From Evernia prunastri (Eukaryota > Ascomycota > Lecanoromycetes > Lecanorales > Parmeliaceae), in assembly GCA_003184365.1 (NCBI GenBank), contig NKYR01000058.1, positions 162,552 through 226,551 of the forward strand: DNA of 64,000 bases, given 5' to 3'. Positions within the stretch are counted from its first letter, which is position 1; each line of letters begins with the position of its first letter. Below the pieces are notes generated by a model. The model did not search any database. It saw only the letters and a list, made by a program, of their open reading frames with translations, and had not been told where the DNA came from. The position numbers were made by a program, and so were the translations under genes. Below are positions 1 to 10,563 of this stretch, one piece after another.

Positions 1-1511
1 CTGTCTTCACATATCTTGCATCTATACGTCAGATATAATTTGCTTCACTACTTTGATCGTAGCAAAGCTGTTCACGCCATTTTAGTGTCAAGAGGCTGGA
101 ACTAATCCAGACGTGTTGAGGTCGGGTATCTCTCTCAGTTGATCTGGTTGGGCACCTTATGAAAAGACCTCATAGCGAAAGCTGGATAAACTGCGCTAAG
201 AAATTCTCTGCCACCATATTAGGCGTATTTTCTAGTTGAGAAGCCATCAAATGTATTCCTACGCATCCCGAGACTCACAACCACGAAGAGTCTAGACTGG
301 GCGGACAATCTCATAAAGTAGGTAGCGCAGGCAACTGGTGTCCAGTTAAGGTGTCACGAAATGGACGACTAATATGACGCTCGTTACCCATATGTATATA
401 AGTGGCGAAATAGCAGCTTGAGCGATCCGGCAAGATATCCGGCAAGTTTGCCGGCTTCTACAGTTGTATCAAAGATGCTTCAATACAAAGACTCCGCTCG
501 AACAGAATATATTGGTCTATGCTGATACTCTCAAGTGGGTCTCGTGGTAGCGAACATCCTAGGAACAATCATAAGTCGACTTTCTCAAATTGCATAAAGA
601 AAAAACGTGAGGTCAATTGAGATGAACCACGAGGCTCCATCGACTTCTCTCTCTCTTCCTAACTTCCTTTCTCCATGTTCAGAACAAATTGAGGTTAATT
701 TATCTACTAGTATCCACGCGTCTCAGCGACGCGTTACCGCTCCAGCTCAGCGTAAAATTTCATAGATTCAAGAAAAGGAAGGTGACGGAGGACAGGAATG
801 AAAATTAGAAAAGAGCAGTGGAATATGTTAGACCACATGCTCGAAATCGAGATATTACTAAGCTTTGTCCTGCTACTGCTTGCAAAACCACCAATTGTGT
901 GTAAGGCAAGGCAGAATCGCACCACAGCAGATGATGCTGCTTCTGAGGCCGATATAGCGAGTGGCTGGTTGGGTTGACGGCGTTGAAGATGGCGTGTCAA
1001 GCAATGAGGCTTACTGGCTCGGCCCCTTTGTCACTATCCTGCACCTCTCTTGAGTCAAAAGGACTTCCTCCTACTCAGGTGAAGGAAACATGTTTACTCA
1101 CGGAGCCTGAAGGCCACAGCAGTAATGTGAAAACTCATTGTACAAGGTAGACAACAGATTCAAGCGATCAAATTTTGGAAGGTGGTGGTGGATCCGCTGG
1201 AATTTCCCCCCAGGCCGATGCTTCGGGTTCGGCCTCGGAGATAAGAGTGCCCAATGAGGCTGACAGATCCTTCGCCAGGCATCAATTATGAGATGTTTCC
1301 TCCAAAAAGTTTCTTTCTTGTATATGCACTGCTTTTTCTACAATCTCATAAGATGTTCAACGCTGTGCGTGGTCTAGGTGAGCACAGCCCCTTGTCCCAC
1401 TGTTCTCTCTCGTCCCAGTCTCTGCCAGTCTGACACTTGAATTCTATCATCTTTGACTCCTGCCCACGATACCGACAGAACACCGATCGAAACCCCAATA
1501 ATGGCTCCATG
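1..1511. other. gene-free stretch
   Basis: No open frame here resembles a known family and none is long. I see no tRNA-like stem and no convincing repeat. It is simply upstream of the broken dehydrogenase. Confidence 0.5.
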
Positions 1512-2548
1512 ATGGCTGCCGTCATCTACGAACCAGGAGGGCCATGGGTCTTCAAAGCGGAGAAGCGTCGACAAATCAGCAGGTGACTACAAACATCCCA
1601 GTGATGCAGCTGTTCGTACTAATAAACATCTTGTAGAAAAGGCGCCAGGTGCTGATCCGTGTCGGATCGTTTGGGCTCGACCGGCCTGAAATGGTAATTT
1701 GGCAAGAATACTTACCTACGGTCAAACTTCCAAGTGTCCTCGGAACAAAGGCAGCTAGCGTCATCAAGGAGACCCGAGGAAACGAGAACAAGCTCCAAGA
1801 CAGCGCCATAGTATCAGCAGTCAAGGGAGATGTGGGCTGAAATTGTAATGCCGGATACGCAGAGTACACTGTCGTGCCCGCATCGCAGTCCAAGTAACGG
1901 ACTCCGTCGACAAGATCCCTTGTGGGGTGCTTGGTGGGAAATCCGAGATAATGCAGAAAACTCGTGGCGCCTTGTTCAGGGCCCTTCGACTCCACAAGGA
2001 AGACCGCTTGCTGATCCGAGGAGGTACGACAGCCGTGGAGTTGGCCGCCGCAACCTTTGCAAGGTCTCATGGGGCATCCCTCGCTGCTACCCTCTGAAAG
2101 CCAGAGCGGAAGCAATGACTGCGGAGAATGGTGCCAAAAACGTGTCCATCGATAACGGCACTCTCGTGGACCAAGTCATGCAAACGGAGGGATTTAACGA
2201 GATGCTGGAAATGGTGGGTGTGGCTGACATGAGGGACTCGCTCCAAAGAGTTGAGGAAGGCGGTACAGGGTGTTTGGTCGGCTCTGTTAACGGTAAATGG
2301 GCCTTTGAAGACGATTTTAGTCCTATGATTTCGATACCGACGGCAGTCAGTCTTACGGCTTATCCTACTAGTGCGAAGGTTTTGAAGAGATTCCGCTGGA
2401 CGAGAAAGTCGAGCAACTTGGGACGCGAAGAATCGCATGCGTGATCGGAAAAGTTGTCGTCGGCCTCGACAAGATAAATGAGGCGCGTAAGTGTATTGGC
2501 GGGGACACAGCAGGCGAGAAGATTCTCGTACTTATCGACAACCAATAG
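1512..2548 (+). pseudogene. decayed zinc-type alcohol dehydrogenase / quinone oxidoreductase
   Basis: Pieces of one MDR-family (zinc-type alcohol dehydrogenase / quinone reductase-like) oxidoreductase lie in the right order but in different frames. An N-terminal piece starts at ATG 1512 (MAAVIYEPGGPWVFKAEK). A second piece follows from about 1643 (VLIRVGSFGLDRPE). A third around 1851-1898 reads NAGYAEYTVVPASQSK and ends in a stop. The cofactor-binding strand near 2010-2090 reads LLIRGGTTAVELAAATFARS in another frame. A piece at about 2130-2390 contains EMVGVADMRDSLQ and GGTGCLVGSVNGKWAF. A C-terminal piece in yet another frame ends at TAG 2546-2548 (TAGEKILVLIDNQ). Such enzymes would reduce carbonyls or quinones with NAD(P)H in the cytosol. 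Several frameshifts and stops cannot all be removed by introns, although one intron-like gap (about 1582-1636) is plausible but out of phase. I read it as a pseudogene. Confidence 0.75.
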
Positions 2549-2958
2549 ATACTGATACTACCTATACATGGTCGTATCACTACAAGCTCCAATTTTCGTG
2601 TTTGGTACCTACCACAGCGGCAAGGTTAGTGCTCTTTCCATTTTTTTTCTGGAAAGCTTGGCAGGTGAGTCATAACAATGTCAATCTGGGCAATCGCAAC
2701 CCTGAGATCTTGTCTTCCCCTTCAAATTACGTACACAGATCATCTATCTCACAAGCACATAGCCTTTTACGCAACATTCATCAATAGGTGCGGTATTGTG
2801 TCCCACTTAACAGACAATGATAGATAAGCCGCACTGCTTTGAGTAGCAACGCTAACGCCTCTACCTTAGTATTACCATTGAGCCCGAGGTTCTTCCTATT
2901 CAACGATTATTGTGGCCTCAGTCACTCAGCAGCTTCAGACATCTGAAACTTCACCGAG
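2549..2958. other. intergenic
   Basis: Between the broken dehydrogenase and the next gene I see no coding signal or clear promoter element. Confidence 0.4.
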
Positions 2959-4275
2959 ATGGGGGGACGCGCATTTCTATCAGGGCCCAATCCGCTGAAT
3001 GTTGTCCGTTTGTCGACAGACCAGTATGTCAAATTTCGAGATCAATGGCATAAGTACGCCATGTTCCACTTAGCTACCTCTTGCGATCTTGCTGACTTTG
3101 TCGGTAGCATACTCCTGAAGTTCTACAACCGTGTGGTTGTACCACCAGAAGCCCCAGAAAAAGATGACCATGGCGACATAGATGCTCTAGTCGATGAGGC
3201 TCTATTCAAGTTCACCAGTCAGGATCTTCAAAAGGCATTAGGCGCCGATGCATACATAAGGGCTGGGCGTACTACCTCTTTTGCCATCCGACTAGCAGAA
3301 AACGGTAGCGATTTCTTCCAGCTTGACGTTGGTACCTGCAAGAAGGGATGCTTAGAATGGGAGAGTCTTATCTACGCGTATGGAGACCTTTGGCATATAA
3401 TTGGTTCCACGGTGACGCGTTTTGATCTGGCAATCAACGATTGTGGGCTGCACGCTCGTGTTAAGGAATCCAACAGCAAAGATAGTCTGCTGCACTTGAC
3501 AAGCAACCCCCAAGAGATGATGGATCTCTTAGGCTTGGACGTTAGTCGATATGACGAGGGTTTCTCCACTCTTGATGAGCTTTTCGAATGGACTACTTCA
3601 ACGCCTTTGTTCCGAAGGAGAATTTTTGAGAAGGAGACCAACAGTGAGAAACAAGGACGCATGAGGGAGAAGAGACCAATGTACTCGAAGTTTGTGACAG
3701 AGGGGCTGCCTCGGAAAATGCCATCACATACGAGTACCGCAGCGCCAGAAGGGTTGACCCAGGATAAAGATAAACCAGAAATCCTCGTATCAGCGGGCTC
3801 TTCTATCTCGGCAACTGCGCAGTATATGGGCGATGAGCACGCAGAAGAGGGAAACCCAGCAATATTCTCCATGAACGAACGGAAAGACGTGCTGAATGAA
3901 GCGTTGCTCAGGTTCAACAAGCGCGAACAGTACCAGAGACTTTTAGAAGATCATAGGAAAAGGGCCTTAAAAGACGCGATGTGGAAAGAGATTGCGAGGA
4001 CACTTCCGTTACAAGACAGAGCGCTCGGCCGGGCGATTGTGGCGCTCAAAGCGCTCCTATGGTGGAATGATGGCCAGCCTCAACTTAAAGTGAAGGCGGA
4101 TAGATCCTTCGAAGGAGTCCCTGCCTTGGAGGCTGACACGGTAGATGGATTGCTACTCCCATGGGTTAAGGAACACTGGAGGGAAGCGATAAAATTGAAT
4201 GAAGGAAATGTGCGTTACCCACGAGCGTTGTGGCTGTCCAAGAGGCGAGTCAGCTGTTCAGGATGGGAGAAGTAG
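2959..4275 (+). CDS. conserved fungal protein with nucleotidyltransferase-like GDID motif
   Basis: This is a single 438-residue open frame. It starts MGGRAFLSGPNPLN, an opening I recognise from a large fungal family of unknown function. Residues about 68-74 read HGDIDAL, and about 122-128 read FQLDVGT; in position and shape these match the two metal-binding carboxylate strands of nucleotidyltransferase folds. The next block (AYGDLWHIIGS, then FDLAINDCGLHAR) is also typical of the family. The C-terminal third is charged and probably helical. Function, substrate and localisation are not known. The real C-terminus may lie downstream: GTAGAA at 4274 and an acceptor TCTAG near 4334 would make a last intron with a CTGAC branch site and add only a few residues. 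The gene call is good; an enzymatic role is inference. Confidence 0.7.
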   Translation: MGGRAFLSGPNPLNVVRLSTDQYVKFRDQWHKYAMFHLATSCDLADFVGSILLKFYNRVVVPPEAPEKDDHGDIDALVDEALFKFTSQDLQKALGADAYIRAGRTTSFAIRLAENGSDFFQLDVGTCKKGCLEWESLIYAYGDLWHIIGSTVTRFDLAINDCGLHARVKESNSKDSLLHLTSNPQEMMDLLGLDVSRYDEGFSTLDELFEWTTSTPLFRRRIFEKETNSEKQGRMREKRPMYSKFVTEGLPRKMPSHTSTAAPEGLTQDKDKPEILVSAGSSISATAQYMGDEHAEEGNPAIFSMNERKDVLNEALLRFNKREQYQRLLEDHRKRALKDAMWKEIARTLPLQDRALGRAIVALKALLWWNDGQPQLKVKADRSFEGVPALEADTVDGLLLPWVKEHWREAIKLNEGNVRYPRALWLSKRRVSCSGWEK

Positions 4276-5533
4276 AAGATAAGACCAGGATGACAGGGGC
4301 GAATTGATGGTGTGCTGACGTTCTTTAATCTAGTACCAACCTTCTGGAGCGATAAGGCGCTAACCGCGTCAAAGGAGCAGAAAAAGGTGGGAGCTAGCCG
4401 TAGATCGAGCTCATTGCTCCGATGCTAGCTGGCTAAAAGTCTTGAGATTGCAGGCACAGATTCCCCGCTAGCCGCGGGAAAATTGGCTGTGGGCAAGGAT
4501 CTTCCAATTGGGGAAAATGAGTAGATACGAGCACCAACGAGGAAGCCGATACGAGGATCGGCGAGATGAGAAGAAGAATATTGGACCCTTTGGCAAGGAA
4601 CATTGTAACTCATTCTCAGCCTTCCATTATGCCGAGGATGTCCGTCATTGTCAAAGTCAAGTTGCGAAAGTTCATTTCCTTTGTTCCCACGGAGATGATA
4701 ATCTAGAAGAGACCATACAGGGTAGCAGCAACATGCTTGGTGAGATCTTACCCCGATGCATGAAGGCAGCGAGGAAATCAAGCCTTGATCTAGAGCGAAT
4801 CTAAGCTTCCGAGCCGGTGTCATGAAACCTTGGATGCAGCTTCACTGGGAAACCGAGGCTCCTTTTAACGAAAAGCGCAAGAATCGATCCTCGGTCACGC
4901 GAGTGTCGACCATGAATTTTGCGAGAAAATAAGACTAAGCGATCCAATCCCCGAGAGCGCAGACCAAATAAGGAAGGTGGTCAGAGCAGATTTCGGCGCA
5001 CCCTTGTTTAATCCTTGCTCATCCCCAAGCTTCCCGGCGTGCAGCCGCCCTCGGCCCAGACTGGGGATGGATGAATGGATGCAAAGTCAATTATCGTCCT
5101 AAGTATCATATCTCATTGCCTATCGCTGCACTCTGAACCAACCACCTCTCATTAGTTGATGCAATGAAATGCACTAAACCATGCACAGATACGCATTCTC
5201 TAACGGAGAGGGAAACAAGAGCCCCTTCTAGCCTCTCAGAACCGGGCTCGGGAAGGGTAGCGGAGATATGGATAGCCTATCGAAGTATTGAAAGTAGCTT
5301 CGCGGCTCCCAAGAGCTGTCGAGCTACATATCTTACCCCGCGACTTGTGGCGAGCTGTGTTAAGTTGCCCCTTGCTTCTTTCTGGGCAGGTGATGCACAT
5401 GCAAATCTCCCGCAGAGATAAGGCACCCTTAGTGAATACCGGTGTCTCTCTTATCCCACCTACTTAAATTCAACGCAACCCCCGTCCATGTGCGCTTCCG
5501 TCTTCCTTTCAGACTTCTATTGCATCCTCCATA
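4276..5533. other. intergenic, upstream of OPT transporter
   Basis: No recognisable gene. Short frames on both strands look random. The last 100 bases are pyrimidine-rich with a TTAAAT box near 5464, and plausibly hold the transporter promoter and leader. Confidence 0.4.
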
Positions 5534-8352
5534 ATGTCATTCTTCACAAAGCGCTTTGGCAAGAGCGCGAGTCCTGTTCGGTCTGAGGACCTTGGCTCAG
5601 GCTCAAATGAAGTCATCAAAGAAAAGGACTCGGTCGCCATCAAAGCCACTGGGACTGATCTGTCACCCAGCGACGAGCTTGAAACCGCTGCGCAACTCAA
5701 GGCGATAAAGAAGAAGCATGAGTGGGATCCCAACTTTTCCGAGGACATTGTTGGTGACATCGAAGACGCCACACAGCATCACGATATCGGCGGAGAAGTG
5801 CGCTTGGTTGGTGAGCTCATCGAGAACTCGCCCTACCCCGAAGTTCGCGCTGCTGTTCGAAATGTCAGTCCTCCTTCCACAAAGTAGATCTGCTCACCCT
5901 TAACATGGCTTGCAGTATGATGAAGATGTTCCTGTGGACACTGTCCGCGCTTGGGTCCTCGGAATGCTCTTGACGACAATCGCATCCGGCCTAAACGCGC
6001 TTTTCGCTCTGCGCCAGCCTGCCATCACTATCACTTCTTTAACTGTCCAATTAGTCGCATATCCTCTCGGTGTCGGATGGTATCACGCCATGCCTAAACG
6101 CAAATTCCGCCTCTTTGGCAAGTCGTTCACTCTGAATAATGGACCTTTCAACATGAAGGAGCACACTATTATTGTGGTTATGGCTAATGTCAACGTTGCG
6201 GGTAAGATATCTCTCATGTGGAACAGTGCAACGCCGGCGGTTGACGTTGATCTCTCCTAGGTGGTGTGGCATATGCTACTGACACCCTCACGGCGCAAAG
6301 AGGATTCTATGGACAGAATTTTGGTTGGGGGTTTAACATTCTCCTTTGCATATCGACTCAGATGATGGGATACGGTCTTGCGGGAATCTTCCGCAAGATC
6401 TTGGTCTGGCCAGGTAAAGAAATCCTGCTATATTTTAAATTTTTTCTAAGAGAAAATAGCGGCCATGATCTGGCCCACTACATTGATCAATACAGCTCTG
6501 TTTTACGGTCTCCACGACCACTCAAAGACCGACCCGACAAAGTGCAACGGCTGGAGCATCTCTCGATACAAGTATTTCTTTTTCGTCTTCATTGGTTCCT
6601 TCTGCTGGTACTGGTTTCCGGGCTTCATTGCGCCTTTCCTCAGCGTCTTCGCATTCGCTGTCTGGATACGCCCCAACAACGTTGTGGTAAACCAGCTCTT
6701 TGGCGGATGGACTGGGGTCTCGTTGCTGCCAATCACCTTTGATTGGACTCAAATCACCGCATACGCCAATAGTCCTCTTATCCCGCCCTGGCACGCAATA
6801 TCCAATACCATGATTGGTGTAGTCATATTCTGGTGGATCACTACAATTGGTGTCCATTACACGGGTACTTGGTATGCTGATTACCTCCCCATAAGCGATT
6901 CTCAAGCGTACGACAATACTGGCAATCTTTACAATGTCAGCAATATTCTGACGCCAAATTTTACACTCGATTTGGATGCCTACAAGGCGTACTCGCCTCT
7001 GTTCCTCTCCACAACTTTTGCCTTGACCTATGGTCTCTCTTTTGCCGCGATTGCGGCTGTCATTGTCCAAACGGCGCTGTTCCATGGTGGAGATCTGTGG
7101 AAGAGGGTACGAGATATCCGGACAGATGATGAAGATGTGCATCTACGGTAAGCACACTCCCAATTCGTCTATTCTCTGCTGCTTCCATAAGCTCCCAAGA
7201 AAATTATCGAGGAGGAGCCCCCGGCAGCTGTGGGTCATCTGTCTGCGAGGAGTTGCTGACGCAAATTCAATCCAGAATGATGAGCAAATACAAAGACGTA
7301 CCTCAGTGGTGGTACGCGACGATGTTCGCCATCATGATTGGTATTTCCCTTGGGGTTTGCTTAGGATATCCGACCAATATGCATTGGTGGGCTTTCTTCG
7401 TGTCCATCATCATTGCCGTGATCTGGTTCGTCCCAATCGGTCTCATTCAGGGCATGACCAGTGTTCAAATTGGACTGAATGTCTTCACGTAAGTTATGCA
7501 GACCTACGAGTTATTTTAGCCATCTTCCCAAGCGGAAAAGACTGACATTTACACAGGGAATTTATGACTGGTTACATCCAACCAGGTCGTCCTGTGGCCA
7601 TGATGCTCTTCAAAACATACGGCTACATCACAATGGCCCAAGGACTCTACTTCGTTCAGGACCTGAAGCTAGGCCAGTACATGAAGATCCCATGGCGGTC
7701 AATGTTCATGGCGCAGACCATCGCCACCATCTGGGCTTGCATCGTCCAAGTCGCAGTCCTCGAATGGGCCCTCGGCGGCGCCATCACCGACGTCTGCACC
7801 GAGCACCAGGTCAACAAGTTCAACTGCCCCAACGGCCGAGTCTTTTTCAACGCCTCCGTCATTTGGGGCCTCATCGGCCCGCAGCGCATCTTCTCCCCCG
7901 GCTCCATCTACGCCAACCTCCAATGGTTCTGGATGGCCGGCGCCCTGGCCCCCGTCCTCTTCTACGCCCTCGCCCGCGCTTTCCCCCGCGCTCCCATCCG
8001 CTACCTCTCCGCTCCCCTCATCTTCGGCGGCAGCGGCCAGATCCCGCCGGCGACGCCCCTCAATTACCTCGCGTGGGGCATCGTCGGCTACGTCTTCAAC
8101 AAGTACATCCGGAACAAGTATCGAGGCTGGTGGATGCGCTTCAACTACATCACTTCGGCCGGCTTGGACACGGGACTCGCCATCTGCACCATTGTCATCA
8201 TCTTGACGGTCAATCTGACCAATACGTCCATGCCGTCGTGGTGGGGGGTCAGCGTGGCGAATAATAACATGGACAATCTGGATGCGGCGATCAAGGTGCC
8301 GAATCCGAACCCGAGCGCTACGGGGCGGTTCTTCGGTCCGACGGTGTGGTAA
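5534..8352 (+). CDS. oligopeptide transporter (OPT family)
   Basis: Six exons join in phase: 5534-5863, 5916-6201, 6261-6413, 6460-7147, 7276-7488 and 7557-8352. They give 821 residues, a normal OPT length. OPT proteins carry small peptides or related metal chelates across the plasma membrane with protons. After a charged cytosolic N-terminus comes the hallmark SPYPEVRAAV (about residue 97), a variant NNGPFNMKEH, many hydrophobic segments, MKIPWR (the usual KIPPR site) and the C-terminal GLIGPQRIFSPG loop. The protein ends GRFFGPTVW, also typical. All five introns are GT..AG and 46-128 nt. Exon 5 is joined where the family reads HLRMMSKYK. The third position of the last exon is strongly GC-rich, unlike the early exons. 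Substrate cannot be told from sequence. It seems intact. Confidence 0.95.
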
Positions 8353-9190
8353 GGTTGGTTTTTTTTAGGGATGAGAATGGTGTTGGGGCGTGGGTGGAGG
8401 GGGGGTTGTAGGATAGGGTGGAATGTTGTGTGCGATGATGTGCATGCCTGGTAACGAATTTCCTTCAGATAGTTCATATCTTCATTCCATATGCATGGTT
8501 CATTCTGCTTCGGATGTGTTGTACAAGATGCGAGTTCTTTCGTGTCTGATCTGGTCTGGGTGTCCGGTCCTCCACCGCTGTTTATGTTTGACCGCAAGAG
8601 AACATGACTATTGACTCGGTAGCATGAGGATCGCACTTGGAACTCAACATGAGACGCTGTCATGTCGCTAGAGGCGCTGGGGTTGGAGTGGGTAAGGTGG
8701 TTGCAAAGGTAGTTGCAAAGGTAGGCGAATCTTTAATCGTTGTCTTGCAGACGAGGTAGGAGGTCTGTGGTTGATTATCATGCGAGAAAGTCATGAGTGC
8801 ACACCTGCTGATAAACTGGTCCCCCTCACGATGCTGTCTCCGGGGCTGATCGTGTTGTGTGTTGCTCGTGAACAATACATGCGCCACTGACTATACAGAT
8901 TCTTCCCTGTCTTATGATCAGTGTATGATTCTTGAGCAAGGCTGGGGTGTGTGGCTGGGTGGTTGGGTGGTTATGCCGTCTCAGCACCGGAGAGGGTCAG
9001 GGTGGGCTGGTGGGTTTGTGTTTCCTAGCGCTGAGGGAGAGGGAAGGTGCCACGGTGGTGAGGTGGAGGTGGTGGTGGAGTCAAAGTTGAGTGTGGTATT
9101 TGATGTATAGAGGAGGCGTGGGGTTGAAGAAGGGGGGGACCGAGGGGAAGCGGGGGCAAAGTGCTCGCCACAGTAGGCTTGGGGGTTAGC
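8353..9190. other. intergenic
   Basis: G-rich + strand (runs such as GGAGGGGGGG just after the OPT stop, GGTGG repeats near 9050-9090). No gene recognised. Confidence 0.4.
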
Positions 9191-9950
9191 CTGTCGCAGC
9201 AGGGCAATGTGACATGGCATGGCAGGGCAAAATGGTATGGCATAGCGATATGAGTTTTGGGAGACACGCATCATGAGGGAGCACTACATCTGTGGGCCTA
9301 GCTAGCACTGTTGTTGATCTCCTCTTTCGATTCTTATCCAGTGTTGGCAACGGTTGAAATAGTTGGTTTTCAGGGTCAAACTGCACCAACTACGAGATTT
9401 GGATATCGAAACTGCACCAACTACCACATAAATCGAAACCAACTATCAACTATCAGTGAAACTGATAGTGGAACAGTTTTGGTATAAAATTTAATTAGGC
9501 TTTCAAAAAAAACCCCGTAAGGCTGAATGCCAAGACGCTAACCTAGAACGAAAAACCCTAACCCTAAATATCAAAAAAACTCTCATATTTCCGTAGATTT
9601 CTTGTGAAGTCGTTCAATAATTATGAAAAATTCGGATCTCAACAAAATTGTTCTACTATCAGTTGAAACCGTTGGTTTTTAGTGTCAAAGTGCACCAACT
9701 ACCAACTGTCAGATCCCAAACTGCACCATCAACTACTAGAAACCAACTGTTCCACTGATAGTGGAGCAGTTAGTTGGTGCACCATTGCCAACACTGTTCT
9801 TATCTCTTTCACAGTCGTTGCGTTCGTTCATCCAGCCCACCTGCATCTGCATATATTTTCATTTCCACTCCGGGTCTATGCTGCATGGGAGTTTCCTTAG
9901 CATTAGGGGTTCGACATCGGAACCTCGTCTATACTTGTCCAGCTGAATTT
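9190..9950 (+). repeat. decayed dispersed repeat, copy A (interrupted by MITE)
   Basis: The sequence flanking the MITE (9190-9338 and 9797-9950) resembles 49145-49480. Shared stretches include TTGGGAGA..CGC..C..GATG.GGG, ATCTCTTTCA.A and CTATRCTGCAT..G, followed by an ATG and matching GTTTC.TTA. Identity is low to moderate by eye. It may be an old transposon or the leader of a duplicated gene. Confidence 0.4.
9339..9796. mobile_element. non-autonomous hAT-type element (MITE), 458 bp
   Basis: The element begins CAGTGTTGGCAA and ends with the exact reverse complement TTGCCAACACTG. It is flanked by an identical 8-bp duplication TTCTTATC (9331-9338 and 9797-9804). The CAGTG terminus plus an 8-bp duplication is the signature of hAT transposons. 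There is no coding capacity. Both subterminal regions are crowded with short ACCAACT / AGTTGGT motifs, as hAT transposase-binding regions often are. Two telomere-like CCCTAA units lie near 9555-9567. The perfect duplication suggests a fairly recent insertion. Confidence 0.9.
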
Positions 9951-10563
9951 TGGTGACTGTTCGTGATGGTATGGGAAGGCTGATGGAGCCGTCAAAAACA
10001 GGGAAGGGAGTGCATACTCGGTTGCGAGTGTGGTGGGAAGATTATAAGATATGATGTTGGCTGCTGGCGATTCTCCACAATTGCAGCTCTCTAGGGTCTT
10101 TTTTGATAGTGTAGGCTATGACGAGTACATCATCCCCGTCACTTCGTGCCGCCTGGTTTCGAGTCTCGGCCATCAAAGCATCTACTACTCTTCTCCCTTT
10201 CGCATTTGCTTTCAATTCACGTCGTGGATTCGAAAGCAGTACACAGTTGAGGACGGATGTATGATAGCTGGAAATTGAGTTTGGTGCAGTCGGTAGCGGG
10301 CTCCAGGTATTCACAGATGGGGAAGCGGGCTTATGCCGAAAAGAACAAATCTAAAGAAAAATTTCATGCGGTACAACACCTATGGCTTCATCGGAATTCT
10401 AACATTAGGGTCCACACATGTGTATGATGAAGAACATGAAAGAGAGTCGCTAGGAATGCGCAAGTGTACACCGTAGAGACTGTTGCTTAGAGAACTGTGT
10501 GGGAGTCGATGACTGAGTGGTGTTTTTCAGTAGTGCTTTCCCACTCAAGGCAAGGTCACGGAG
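9951..10563. other. intergenic
   Basis: No supported feature; this is the 3' side of the NACHT gene. Confidence 0.4.

Noticed and set aside
7479..8264. Arg/His/Pro-rich 261-codon plus-strand frame within the transporter
   Set aside because: It overlaps the OPT last exon in another frame; composition is that of a GC-rich shadow.
9361..9790. CRISPR-like or satellite array of ACCAACT words
   Set aside because: Spacing is irregular and the words fit subterminal repeats of the MITE; the organism is a fungus.
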